A stretch of DNA of 64,000 bases from Ascarosepion bandense (GCA_037127315.1 JBBBDQ010000230.1:182501-246500); one strand, 5' to 3'; counted from the stretch's first letter, positions 10,562 to 20,852 are shown. The notes: a model not told the origin generated them from the sequence alone. A program made the numbers and translations.

Positions 10562-10800
10562 AATAAAGTGTATGTATTTAGACGTAGTACAAGACTGGCC
10601 CCTAGGTCTTATTATTTTACTGTTCAAATTGCTAAGTGTAACCCTAAGTTTTGTTCTAATGGTTTCTTCTATATCACTGCGGTATTCTTTTATAATTTTT
10701 TGCTTTCCTGTTAACTACAATCAACAAAAACTTAAATGCAAAATCAATCATCATATTCCCTCTCCTTGAATCTTTGCCTTTTATTCTCATTTTTTTCTAA
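10562..10800 (+). pseudogene. Jockey/CR1-type LINE C-terminal fragment, 3' piece of split copy
   Basis: Frames give RRSTRLAPRSYYFTVQIAKC (about 10580-10640) and FPVNYNQQKLKCKINHHI (about 10700-10760). These align with DTRLATRSHPFTVKPIKC and FPDGYNLQEFKCKVNRHL of the copy at 21318-22480. It is the C-terminal continuation of 9690-10040. Confidence 0.7.
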
Positions 10801-10991
10801 GTAAGCTCTTCCCAATTCCCGGTACTCCAGGTAAAGCCTTACATCTTAGGGGCTTTATTTTATAGCTTAGGATGAAATAATTAAAATATATTTGGAAAAT
10901 GGGAAAATATTAGTTTAGCGTTGAACATATATTTCGGGTTATTTACACTTTATATTCGAACATATTCTTTGTTTAGTCCTAGATATTACAA

Positions 10992-11533
10992 TCTAAACTT
11001 ATTTATAAATGAAACTTTGTCTCTGTGTGTGTGTGTGTGTGTGTGTCTGTGTGTGTGTGTGTCTGTTACCTATAGACTCCGAAACGGCTGAACCGATTTT
11101 CTTGAAAATTTACACAATTGTACTATAAGCGTCTGCGAGTGTTCTTAGCTAGGGTTTGTGTCGAGGTATTCCCAATAAATATCGAAAATCGATAATCAAA
11201 AAAGTCGGGTTATAGAAGGAGTGGTCCGATTTTAATCAAATTTGATACACTCATAGACAAAAACATAAGAAACGATATTGAGAAGTTTCAAGGTTTCAGT
11301 TCTTACAATACTGCAGAAAATCGATAATATATATATATATATATATATATATAAGGCAAGGTGTTTGTGTGTGTGTGTTTGTTTATCTGTCTGTATGTCT
11401 TTTATACAAATCCACAATTTTTATCCGAATCTCACTAAACTTCACTCAATCTTTAGGCTGAGTCTGAGCTCCAGGACCATGGATTAATTTAAAGATTTCA
11501 TTACACCCTAGCAACGCCGGGCTATACTGCTAG
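10992..11533 (+). mobile_element. Non-autonomous Helitron-like element
   Basis: Starts TCTAAA after an A (10992) and ends CTAG before a T (11533). The terminal region agcaacgccgggctatactg matches the copy at 4979-5626. Contains (TG)n near 11020-11060 and (TA)n at 11328-11353. No transposase frame. Confidence 0.7.
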
Positions 11534-11559
11534 TAGGCTATATTCGGTTGTAAGACCCC

Positions 11560-11830
11560 TGATCATTTTTGCTGCTCCAAAGTTCACTTGGCCCGGCGTG
11601 GTAGCACCAGTTAGGGTCCCGACCATGGGCAAATATTTATTCCGTCAAACAAATTATATCTATAGGAAAATTATCGATAATTCATTTTATAGATAATAGA
11701 CCAACAGTACATTTTATCTGTAGTAGATCGGATGCAATTGCATGAAAAAATTTAGATTTCGGCATTAGATAACGCATAGAGATTTTGATATACCGGTTAA
11801 AAATAACAACCAAACGACCACAATGGAAGA
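11560..11830 (-). mobile_element. Unclassified 0.5-kb repeat family, shortened copy B
   Basis: On the minus strand it reads from the gatatacc-containing end (about 11790-11810) to gtgctaccacgccgggccaa. Shares blocks with copies at 10045 and 16553. The middle is shortened. Confidence 0.5.
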
Positions 11831-12069
11831 ACTGTCATGACATTAATCAATAAAATATCTCTGACTTTCTTAAAGCAAACTGTATTACAAAATATTACTG
11901 TAGCAAATTATAACATAAATAGACATATTACCTCCTCTAGTAATTATGTCCACACAAACATGTATATGCAAAAAAAAAACTGATTAAAAACCTTTACCTC
12001 TTTTGCCAATTTTAACTACTTTACAAATTACCTTATTCAGTATTGTGGTATCATATCCTCAGTCTTCCA

Positions 12070-12400
12070 TTGATGACATGTCTTGATTGGGGTCCTGGGT
12101 ATGATAATAAACTGCATCCGGCAGCAAGGCATCTAATTGGGAGATTGTGAGGAGCATGGAATAACCTCTTAATTGCTGTTTTTCGTAGTTCTACACTTAC
12201 CCATGGTAGTAGCACATGTTAGGTTCCCATCTATGGGTAAATAGTTTATCCCCAAACTGTGGCCTAAATACTATGAAAGTATAAAAACAAACCTTTATAG
12301 TACACAATTCAGAAATATATTTTTGAAGGAAAATATTACCAGCAATATTTTGGAAAAAATGTTACATACCAGCAATACATCTGACTCTTAACAAAACCAC
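12070..12400 (-). mobile_element. Unclassified 0.5-kb repeat family, copy C
   Basis: Minus-strand blocks cggatgcagtttattatcat (about 12125-12095) and atagatgggaacctaacatg (about 12235-12210) match the 16553-17065 copy. The 5' end of the family unit is lost. Confidence 0.5.
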
Positions 12401-12464
12401 TTTACAAAAATACGTCAAAGAAAGTTTATCAACAAACTTATTCTTTACAAATATATATATATAT

Positions 12465-12879
12465 ATTAGATTTTCTACGATTTCATGGGTAATACGTATT
12501 TCGCCGCCGATGATGACCTAGCGGGTTGCTATAAAAGCTGTGTCGATACTTGACGTTAACACTCATTTCTCTGTATACTGTTCGTTCTCTTTCTCTTTCT
12601 ATTTCTTTCCTTTTTTTCTCTTCTTTCCATTTATCAATTGTCTACTTCTTTTTTTTTTCTTTTTTCTCGCTTTGTTTTTTTTTTTTTTTTTTCGTAACGA
12701 GCGAGAAATTGTTTTTTGTAAATTACCGTTACAAATGTCTATTCTAAATATGGACACGTGAGCGTCTGTTTATTATGTTATTTTGAAGATTAACTGTTGT
12801 ATCATTTGGGTCTGTCGAGCCGCAAGTTCATCTTCGGTGGCGAAATACGTAATACCCATGAAATTATAAAATATCTAAT
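12465..12879. mobile_element. Element with ~50-bp terminal inverted repeats
   Basis: The left end (attagattttctacgatttc, then atgggtaatacgtatttcgc) is mirrored at the right end (gcgaaatacgtaatacccat, then gaaattataaaatatctaat). Total length is about 415 bases. There is no transposase, so it would be a MITE. A T-rich stretch (12590-12695) fills the middle. Flanking (TA)n and T-rich DNA hides the target duplication. Confidence 0.75.
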
Positions 12880-12994
12880 TTTCTTTCTAAATTATATTAC
12901 TGTGTTAAATTGAATGAATTTAACATTGATTTCTTTTGAATTCGTCTCTATCGGAATTTACCTGATTAATATACCAAGTGTTCTACGTTTTTTA

Positions 12995-13011
12995 TATATA
13001 TATATATATAT

Positions 13012-13067
<56 letters not shown>
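12995..13067. repeat. (TA)n-(CT)n-(TA)n compound microsatellite
   Basis: TA tract, then about 36 bases of TC repeats, then a second TA tract. Confidence 0.95.
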
Positions 13068-13068
<1 letters not shown>

Positions 13069-13069
13069 T

Positions 13070-13480
13070 CTCTATTCATACAAATTTAGTGTAAAAATGT
13101 TGTCGGAATTAAATAAGTAGTTGAAGTTAATAGGCTGTAAAACAAATAAAACCAAACAAAACTAAATCTTCTTTCAGGTTCGAGTTTCCTTCACTAAAAG
13201 TCGATTAACATTATTTTCAGAATTGATATCCGGACTGTTGTTCGCTTCTTTTTGTTCGTGGCGTAAGTGTTATCAAGCTTGTCTCGCTAGAACTTATTAC
13301 AGATGAGTAGTGAGTTTGATACACACTGCGTCCCTCATACTTTCTGTCTGGTGCCACATTTAAGTGGTGCATAGAAATCAACTATTTTTCGCATCTTTGT
13401 TGTTATTGCATGACAGGCATCATCAGCAGAATTAATAAGCAGGCGAGTTACGTTTGAGAGTTCAAGTTTACTACACCAAA
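13070..13480. other. DNA with possible decayed SINE
   Basis: Around 13265-13340, gtaagtgttatcaagcttgt and gagtttgatacacactgcgt are loosely A-box and B-box like, with ctttctgtctggtgccacat as a possible tail. Otherwise nothing recognised. Confidence 0.3.
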
Positions 13481-13489
13481 TTGGGACAG

Positions 13490-13760
13490 TGGCTTAGTGG
13501 ATAAAATTGTCGGTTTGTGAATACAGTAATTACGAGTTTAATTTCTGAGTCGGGCAGTGTGTACTTGGACTGAGTGGTCATGGGCAATCAATAATTGAGC
13601 ACTTTTAAAAATAAGATCTAAAAGTGAACGAGAACAGTCTACACATACATTAAATTAATAGTTCCATTCGGAATTCTCAATAAGTTAGCCACATGTACAC
13701 CCGTTGAAGGCCAGAGAATACAACGTTCGAAACGTTGTGATAAATACAACAAGATTTAGG
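13490..13760 (+). mobile_element. Possible tRNA-derived SINE
   Basis: The stretch acagtggcttagtggataaa (13492-13511) resembles a tRNA A-box region, with a degenerate B-box-like segment about 30-40 bases later and a long unique tail. The tail end (aacgttcgaaacgttgtgat) also resembles Penelope-type 3' ends. The boundary is uncertain. Confidence 0.4.
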
Positions 13761-13764
13761 ACAA

Positions 13765-14170
13765 TATTTCGAATATAAATTGTGTACTTGTGGCCTCATT
13801 CAATTTAGGCGGGTTTCGACGGCTTCTTCCCTAGAAACATCATGGGGCATTGGCTCCATAAGCGGACCTCAGCTGCATATTGTGTGACCAATTTCGCACA
13901 GTAGCTTGCCATTTCTTAATGTAGTAGAATGGTCTCCAACCAAGGCTATAGAACATATTCTGTTCTGCTATTTACCCTTAGTTGAAGTTGTAACAGATGG
14001 ATTCATATCATTCCCAAGTGTATTAGTACGTAAGTGATACTATTGATTTCTGTCTCGTGCTTCTGTCAATTGCACAATTGTTGCTCCACTTATATAAATA
14101 GTATGAATAAGGATAACTCTTCTTTCTTGCAGTTCAGAGTAAAACTATATAAGAAATCGTTTGTTCCTTT
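13765..14170. other. DNA without recognised feature
   Basis: Mixed-complexity sequence up to the solo LTR. No reading frame or repeat relation seen. Confidence 0.4.
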
Positions 14171-14178
14171 AGTCCTCT

Positions 14179-14644
14179 TGTAATATAATAATCTGGCCCC
14201 ACCCAAAGAAAGCTGATGCAAGCGGGGGTGTTTTCCGGTCGTTGAAAGGAACGGATGTTTGTTTGACCTTATTTCCGGCAGTAGCGGAAATGGCTACAAG
14301 AGGCAAACAGAACAGGTGTCTCTGAGAATTGCGTGGGCGTGCGTGGGCGAGGCAAAAATCGGAAGTACCGGTTTGGAGATTATAAAAAGACCTCGGGCAC
14401 GGATTTCACAGACAGAGCAGAGAGTCAGAAGAAGTGAGAGCAGCAGAACCACAGAACACGAAGGAAGGCAGTTCACAGCTGCCCCCAATAGCATGCTGCT
14501 ATTGTGGGGTACGCAACCCGTCAACCCTTAGATGCGCGCTCTCACTCTCTGTTCACTAGGCTACACGGTTCATCGTTCATCAATAAAAATATAAGTCATA
14601 TATTTTTATATATACCCGTGTTTGTTGTTTGTCGCTATATAACA
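14179..14644 (+). mobile_element. Solo LTR (466 bp) with CTCT target duplication
   Basis: Begins TGTAATATAATAATC and ends ATAACA, flanked on both sides by CTCT (14175-14178 and 14645-14648). A TATA-like tataaaaag lies at about 14380 and an aataaa signal at about 14582, in promoter-then-polyA order for the plus strand. A second copy in opposite orientation is at 37675-38148. Four-base duplications are common in Ty3/gypsy-type elements, so that group is likely. No internal region remains, consistent with LTR-LTR recombination. The open frames in it (14259-14531 and its complement) are not genes. Confidence 0.88.
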
Positions 14645-14879
14645 CTCTTTCGATATGCCTTTTTTTAACAACATTAGTACGAAACAAAACACCAAATAAA
14701 TATTGAGATTAGATCATCTCGATTTGTACATCTTTCAAGATGAGACGGTCTGCTATCGTTGAAAAGCCAGCATTCAAAATCCCTCTTAGTTTATCATTGA
14801 TCTGGATGCAGGCCTCCGACGTAGATGCGTACTAGGCACCTATATCGATCACAAAATCCGTAGTTTTAGTAAATTGAAA

Positions 14880-15112
14880 AACAGTCAGTTAATCGCCATT
14901 CGTGATACACGCTTAGGCGATAATGTCTCTTCTGAGACATGACTGACTAGGCAGAAGATTTTCCCGCGGTAGGTTGTCATTACTTTCTATGTGTAGATCG
15001 GTTGAAAAACAAAGCTATAGAACTCAATGTGTTCTGAAAATCAACCCACTGCAGGAGGGAGAATAGATGAATTAATACCTTTACAAAGAGTTTTTGTGCG
15101 CAAGTAAATGAA
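14880..15112 (-). mobile_element. SINE, 5'-truncated
   Basis: On the minus strand it matches the SINE family at 39270-39572 and 61800-62096: the tail palindrome tctcagaagagacatt (plus 14925-14940 context), gtaatgacaacctaccgcgg (about 14988-14968) and aaaggtattaattcatctat (about 15083-15064). The tRNA-like head is absent or disrupted by the next element. Confidence 0.7.
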
Positions 15113-15149
15113 AAATATTTGTCTATATTTCTGAAATAAGATAGTATTT

Positions 15150-15498
15150 ACAGTATTTACATTATTTGGAATATTGCCCTCATCATTGTTGCCATTTGTA
15201 CGGCGTTTCGGCCGTTGTAAGCTCCGGCCTTCTTAAGGTGCTTAGAATTTCGAACCGAACCCTTTATTACAATCACTGGGGTATATAATTCTCATCACTT
15301 GCGTAGTAATTGGAAGTCATGAATTATCTCCCTCTAACCCTGCAAGTTACTTGTTCACTACTTCTGTAGTTTGGTATTGAACTCACAACTCTTTGAGCCA
15401 AGTCGCAAGAACTAACCAACGTTTATATCCAGTGGGTCATGTGTCAGTACAAATGGCAACAAAGATGAAGACAATAGTCCGAATAATGTAAACACTGT
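15150..15498. mobile_element. Element with ~50-bp terminal inverted repeats
   Basis: The left end acagtatttacattatttgg ... gttgccatttgtac (15150-15201) is mirrored by gtacaaatggcaacaaagat ... gaataatgtaaacactgt (15448-15498). About 349 bases in total. The inside contains cggcgtttcggccgttgtaa and a B-box-like segment on the minus strand (near 15380), so a SINE may have been captured. No coding potential. Confidence 0.65.
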
Positions 15499-15583
15499 AA
15501 ATGAAACAAATTTCACTAAAATCGGAACACGTTCTCTGTGTCCATATACTGAGTCTCTCTCTCTTTCTCTTTATATACATATG

Positions 15584-15598
<15 letters not shown>

Positions 15599-15634
<36 letters not shown>
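15599..15634. repeat. (CA)n-(TA)n microsatellite
   Basis: Alternating TA of about 36 bases preceded by a short (CA)n. Reading frames across it are artefacts. Confidence 0.95.
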
Positions 15635-15637
<3 letters not shown>

Positions 15638-15639
15638 TG

Positions 15640-16352
15640 AACATTTCAACATGAAATCCCTAAGAGAGATTTCCTGTTTCATCAGCAACGGTACATATTC
15701 CAAAATTAGAATAAAAATAAAAATAAAAAAGAGAAATGAAAAAATAAATATAAAATGACGGTTACAATTTGAGAAATTTACGTCACAAAAAATTTTCGGA
15801 AGCAAATCAGTCTATTTTTAGATTTTAACTATTAGATAGAGTTGTAAGTGAAGAAATGGAAAATTTGGCTTGTCTAGCTTTACAAAGGAAATGGGTTAAA
15901 GAAATAGGAAGTGGTGTTAAATTGAGAATTGGGTTAAACAAAACAGAAAGGAAATGGAGGCAAGGTGTTAAGAAAAATAAAGAAAATATATATGAATTGT
16001 TTGAACATTATATTTTTTTTGTCGATACTCGTATTTACAGTAGATATTTTTTAATTAACCAGTATTATATATTAATATCGACCGGCCTGATTATTTACGA
16101 TAAATTGTTATTACGAAAATGCGTGCCATTCGGGAAGCTACCATTATGATCTGGCAACGTCTTAGACCTCTCGACCACGAATAGTCTCTAGTCTAAACGA
16201 GATTTTTATCAAGCCTATATAACACAATTTTCGATTCATCGCAAACAACCATATCTGCTCTGAAATCTATCGTAATGTCAACAAATGTAAACATTTTACG
16301 GAAATTAACGAATTTTAATGAAACTTGGTTATAAACAACCGACAATTTGAAA

Positions 16353-16355
<3 letters not shown>
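15640..16355. other. DNA without recognised feature
   Basis: A purine-rich plus strand from 15850 to 16000 keeps a 97-codon frame open (15856-16149: basic N-terminal half, hydrophobic C-terminal half). I see no family resemblance and no splice context, so I do not call it a gene. Confidence 0.35.

Positions 16356-16362
<7 letters not shown>

Positions 16363-16396
<34 letters not shown>
16363..16396. repeat. (TA)n microsatellite
   Basis: About 34 bases of alternating TA. Confidence 0.95.
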
Positions 16397-16401
<5 letters not shown>

Positions 16402-16552
16402 CCACTACAACATATCGAACTAGAACAATTAAAATGTATTATTAAATGGTTTTATTTATAAGTTTGTAGTTCTTTTCTTTGATATTATTTGTTTCTTTGA
16501 TAAGCACAAAAATATAATTTCTTTTTTCACTGTTGTTCTTTTTGTATGGTTT

Positions 16553-17065
16553 CGTTTGAGTTTTGCTTAACGGCATATCACCTCTGTGGGCTATTTTATG
16601 CCAAAGAAGGTTGTGTTTTAAGATATTTTTTTAATGTTCAGTTATAGTGAGAAGGTTGATTTAGTCAGATTTTAATGAAAATGTTTTGTTTTTATTCTTT
16701 TTTATTTTAGAAAACTAAAACTGTTCACTCGTTCTGTATTCAAAAATGTTTTGCTGAGAATAATTTTTTCTTCAAAAATGTGTTATGGCAATGATTCTTC
16801 AAAAAAGTTGGTAATTTTTTTCTATTTTTCTATAAAAGTCTATTTTAATGTATATATTTCTATGAAGTCTATTTTCATACTTTCATAGTGTTTTATCCCC
16901 AGTTTGGAGGTTAACTATTTGCACATAGCTGGAACCCTGACAGGTACTACCACTACCACTTGGCCCTGAAAACAACATCAATTAAGAGGTGGTTCCATGC
17001 TCCTCAACTTCCAAATCAGTGGCCTTGCTAACGGATGCAGTTTATAGTAATGCCCAGGACTATCT
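16553..17065 (+). mobile_element. Unclassified 0.5-kb repeat family, copy D
   Basis: Clearest copy: starts gagttttgcttaacggcata and ends cggatgcagtttatagtaat / gcccagga. It faces copy E (17195-17600), forming a large imperfect inverted repeat of about 1.05 kb. Confidence 0.6.
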
Positions 17066-17194
17066 TTTTGTCTGGATTTCAAGTTTAAACTATATAAATT
17101 GAAAAAGAAAATATTTTTATTTTAATATTTTTAAAAAACATATGAAAATATTTCAGTAATAGAAATCGACCTGGATATTACTATAAACTACATA

Positions 17195-17600
17195 TGGCTT
17201 TACAACAACTGAGAGTATGGTCTTGAGAAGGTGGAATCTCCTCTTAATTGGTTTTGTTTCCAGGTCCTCCCTGACGCATTGAATTAGCACTTGTTAGAGT
17301 CTCAGCTATAGACAAATAATAAATCATAATAAACCAAACTGAGGCCAAAGCATGAAAATATAAAAATGCATGTTAAAAAATTACCATTAATGTATTTTAA
17401 TGGTAAAAAAATTAGATTAGTTGCTAAAATATATCATAGAAAAAATACGAGCAATATATTACTGAAAAAATATTACCATAAGTATGTTTTTTCTTTTAAA
17501 GAAAATTATCAAAGATAACAAGAAAATAAAATGTCTGCATTAAATGACTCATAAGGAGTTGATATACCGCTAAACAAACAAGCCAAACTCATCGTAAACA
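17195..17600 (-). mobile_element. Unclassified 0.5-kb repeat family, copy E
   Basis: Minus-strand copy ending at gagtttggcttgtttgttta / gcggtatatcaactccttat (about 17600-17560), which mirrors the start of copy D. The hinge-side end differs from copy D. Confidence 0.55.
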
Positions 17601-17604
17601 AAAA

Positions 17605-18060
17605 TCTACAAAGAAATTTTCTGGAAAAACGTCAAATCATATTAAAATTGTTCCAAAATAGACAGTGCAGTGAAGACACTGGCAATGTGAAATACTGAAA
17701 AGCGAGAATTTAAACGTGTAGAGATTGCCGTGGCAAAGAAAAAAACAAAGCAGTAATTAAAAAAAAGCAATAAATAATGCTGATTAAAGAGCAGAAAACA
17801 ACAAATAATCTTCAAAACAAACAACCAAAAAGGAAAACTTCATTTTCTTAGTGACATAGTTTGTGCAATCTTACTTTAGATGTCAGTTACTCTAATGAAC
17901 ACAAGCGGAGAAAAATGGAAAGAGCTCAAATTTCAGTCGATGCAGCTTATCATCAGTTAGACGTTTATTTGTGTCGTGACCTCTTTAAGACTAGATTATT
18001 ATGCTTCCCTAACCCACACAACATACACAAAATTTTTCTATATTATCTGTAAATTATCAT
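17605..18060. other. Possible leader/internal remnant of the LTR element at 18217-18538
   Basis: Lies downstream of the LTR in its reading direction. No gag, protease or RT motifs are visible, so if it belongs to the element the coding part is lost. Confidence 0.25.
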
Positions 18061-18216
18061 TACCTCTTTTCAAGGACAACTGTCTCGTTACTGTCACAAA
18101 CAGTCTCCGGGTCTTTGTGGATAAATAATTATTTTTCACCCTCCAACCCATTTCTCACAGACGGGAAATGGCAAGTTTCTCACTGCTCCATCGCTACTTC
18201 TGTTGTATACCACTAT

Positions 18217-18538
18217 TGTCGAAGACGGAAATAATTCTGCGCACCTGGGAACCAACCAAAACTTCGCAACTCAAAAACCACTTTCGTTGGGAATTAACAC
18301 TCAATCCTACTTTCACGGGGGAACAAATTTCACAATCTCCTTCTCTTTAAAATGTGAAATATAAAATTCTCTTATTCGTAAACAACTTCAAACTGCTTCA
18401 ACCTATTCAACGGGGAGCAAATGTTATATACCCTCTTTGTTCCTTCTTCCAGAATCAAAACACCTGGTACACACCGTTTCGTCTTTACCGATAATAATAA
18501 TCTGGGACTAATATGTCGTCTCTCATAAATGTCGGACA
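18217..18538 (-). mobile_element. LTR (322 bp) with possible primer-binding site, minus strand
   Basis: Read on the minus strand it starts TGTCCGACATTTATGAGAGA and ends TCTTCGACA, giving matching TGTC.GA / TC.GACA termini. A TATA-like gggtatataacatttgct lies at about 18440-18455. Directly after the 3' end comes atagTGGTATACAACAGAAG (18216-18197), with the TGGT start expected of a retrotransposon primer-binding site. No second LTR or coding region is seen, so this is a broken copy. A solo LTR with chance TGGT is the alternative. Confidence 0.5.
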
Positions 18539-18544
18539 ATTAAA

Positions 18545-19600
18545 ACAGCAACACTTCAAAATGACTGACATCAACATTTGTGTATAAAATATAATATTTT
18601 ATACTCTTTAACAAGGCAGTGACTTACCAAGGGGTGAGAGTAAGCATTTGGACAAGTTTCATCCCACAAGCATTCTAGAAGTCCAACCTAAAAGGCCAGC
18701 CCTTTCTCTTCAACTTCCATATCCAACTGATCCCTGCAACCGACGAAATCCAAAACACAATTACTACAAAAATTTTACTGACTTCCAAACTGTTAGTTTG
18801 CTGTCACTTTCACTCTAGTGAAGGTTGTCTTCCTGAGTAATCGTGCCCCTAGGCACTGACTCTTCTTGACCCCGCTAGACATAACAAAACTCTCGATCAA
18901 CACGTGTATTTTTTGCACGTATTTGTCATTTTAAACAACTCCCATTTTTAAAAAGCTTACAATGACTTACAGCACTAAATACACTTCATGTCAAAATTCT
19001 ACATCGACCAAGCAACGAATCTATAACACTTCCATGGGAAGTTCTCAGACGAACTGCGTTCCTTGATGCCGCTAGTTGTAACCTTCAGGGCTAGGACACA
19101 CCATGCCACTCACATTGTACTATCCTCATTTCCTCCGTATCCCATTGATGATAAGTAAGTTTCATTAGACCTGCTTTTTTCCAAGACACACAATAGAATT
19201 TTCTCTGATCGCGACCTCGAGTGGCCTCTAGGCATTTTACAGTGTGAAAACTAAGTAACACTACATGGTGAAGTCTATTGTTTTGAATTCAAATTAATTC
19301 CTCTTGACTGGCTGCCATTCAAGTCGAGAGAATAATATCTGTGTAACCAAAAGCCTTTTAAAAAGTGATGAATTCATGTTTTCCAAATATATCAGTGGGA
19401 AATTAACTCAGTTAAGCTAGCATTTAAAAAAATCATCCAGCTATTTCATTATGCATTATAAAAATGAATGTTCGCATCCAGAAATTAAATAACAATCTTT
19501 TATCCCCACTAAAAATCGGTATTATGAAATAGAAAATATATTTATTAATAAATAAAGTTCTGAATTTAATAACCCTAACTTTTAAACACCTGTGATCCTT
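18545..19600. other. Moderately complex DNA without assigned feature
   Basis: Less repetitive than its surroundings. On the minus strand, ttgcag (about 18740) and cttggtaagtc (about 18625) bound a 106-base stretch in exon-like arrangement, but all three frames contain stops, so no exon is called. Confidence 0.4.
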
Positions 19601-19604
19601 TTTT

Positions 19605-19890
19605 TTTTTAATCATTTCACCCCGAGCAAGGCGGAAACGCCACTGATGTGCAGGGGGCTACGTAACTGTAAAAAGATTAATTAGAAAAGAGTGAGGAGTA
19701 CAAACTAGTTAGAAAGGAACAATAGAAAGCTGAGAAAGCAGGTGCGATGACAGATACATAGGAGGAGAGAAAGAGAAGGTTATACGGGGGTGGGGAGAGA
19801 GCTAGGGTCCAGTGGTTAGTAGATGAGTATTGACTTTGCATTTAAATTTCTGGAGGTTGTAGCCGTCAGGAGGCAACGTGAATTAATTAA
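19605..19890 (-). mobile_element. LINE 3' end (untranslated region plus last codons)
   Basis: Shares with the other Jockey/CR1-type copies the end sequence aatcatttcaccccgagcaa next to a T-run (poly-A on the minus strand) and, at about 19850-19870, the C-terminal codons for the NLQEFKC-type segment. 5'-truncated. Confidence 0.7.
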
Positions 19891-20007
19891 CTAGTTATTA
19901 AGTATAACTTTGACCAGGAAGTAAATATTGGTGTTTGATTAAATGTTCCAGTACTCGAATTGAATTATTAAATACTAAAAATTGTGTAAATTATTTCTCG
20001 CTTTTAG

Positions 20008-20055
20008 CCCTCTAGGACCATTCGTATCATATTTGATACGAATGGCCCTAGAGGG
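20008..20055. mobile_element. 48-bp piggyBac-like palindrome (terminal repeats only)
   Basis: CCCTCTAGGACCATTCGTAT at one end is mirrored by ATACGAATGGCCCTAGAGGG at the other, with only a few central bases. Flanked by TTAG on the left and TTAA on the right. The ends are the same as those of the 222-bp element at 20159-20380. Confidence 0.75.
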
Positions 20056-20068
20056 TTAAGTAGTAATT

Positions 20069-20119
20069 AGTGGGGGATCTGTTTATTACTTCATAACAAT
20101 ATAGAACTGATCCCCCACT
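20069..20119. repeat. 51-bp foldback
   Basis: The stretch agtgggggatctgtt is mirrored by aactgatcccccact with one mismatch and a loop of about 21 bases. It lies between the two piggyBac-like elements. Origin unknown. Confidence 0.6.
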
Positions 20120-20158
20120 TTATGACAAGTAGAAGACTTAATCATATTATATTATTAA

Positions 20159-20380
20159 CCCTCTAGGGCCATTCGTATCATATTTGATACAGTATGAAAA
20201 CAAGCATTGAAAGAAATATTTTCCTGAAAAATTTTTTAAGAAAAATATTTTATAAATTTCAAATGAAAGCAGTACTGACTGCTCAGTCAATGAATACCAA
20301 ATGTTTCCTTATAGGGAAATACCAAATGTTTCCTTATAGGGAAATACTGTATCAAATATGATACGAATGGCCCTAGAGGG
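20159..20380. mobile_element. piggyBac-like MITE (222 bp) with TTAA duplication
   Basis: The 5' end CCCTCTAGGGCCATTCGTAT / CATATTTGATACAGTA is mirrored at the 3' end (tactgtatcaaatatgatac / gaatggccctagaggg), giving inverted repeats of about 36 bases. It is flanked by TTAA on both sides (20155-20158 and 20381-20384), the piggyBac hallmark, and the ends start with CCC as in that superfamily. No transposase. Inside, a 25-base unit accaaatgtttccttatagg is directly duplicated (20295-20345). Confidence 0.9.
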
Positions 20381-20384
20381 TTAA

Positions 20385-20795
20385 AGTATTTTTATTGACC
20401 GGTTTGCACTGATTTCATTATATCCGAACAACTCATAAACGAGTCAAAATCATAATTGTGCTAATACTAAGCCCTACCAGCCTACAGCTGTTAAATTTAC
20501 ACCACGCATAGATAATATAAAGTCAATGGTGAATTTTGCCGTGATAATTCCATAGATGTATTTTACATTATACTTATACAATTCATTTTCCTTGTGTTAT
20601 ATAATAAAACGAAACACATTTTTTCGTATATACTTTGAAATTTGTTCCTTTCAACTTAATAAAAACAAACATTATTATGCTAAATAATGAAATTATTTAT
20701 ATTTGTAGAGCTTTAATTGAAAATTTATTATATTCTTTCATTTATAAAGCTATTTCCTCTACACCTTCCAAACACTCACACACACACACACAAAC
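20385..20795. other. AT-rich DNA without recognised feature
   Basis: Nothing recognised before the next microsatellite. Confidence 0.45.

Positions 20796-20798
<3 letters not shown>

Positions 20799-20847
<49 letters not shown>
20799..20847. repeat. (TA)n microsatellite
   Basis: About 49 bases of alternating TA after a (CA)n run. Confidence 0.95.

Positions 20848-20849
<2 letters not shown>

Positions 20850-20852
<3 letters not shown>

Noticed and set aside
14259..14531. 90-codon frame and its 76-codon antisense
   Set aside because: Lies wholly within a solo LTR; in the second copy of the LTR the frame is not kept.
18625..18742. Exon-like segment on the minus strand between ttgcag and ggtaagtc
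   Set aside because: All three frames contain stop codons, so it cannot be an internal coding exon; a non-coding exon cannot be excluded.
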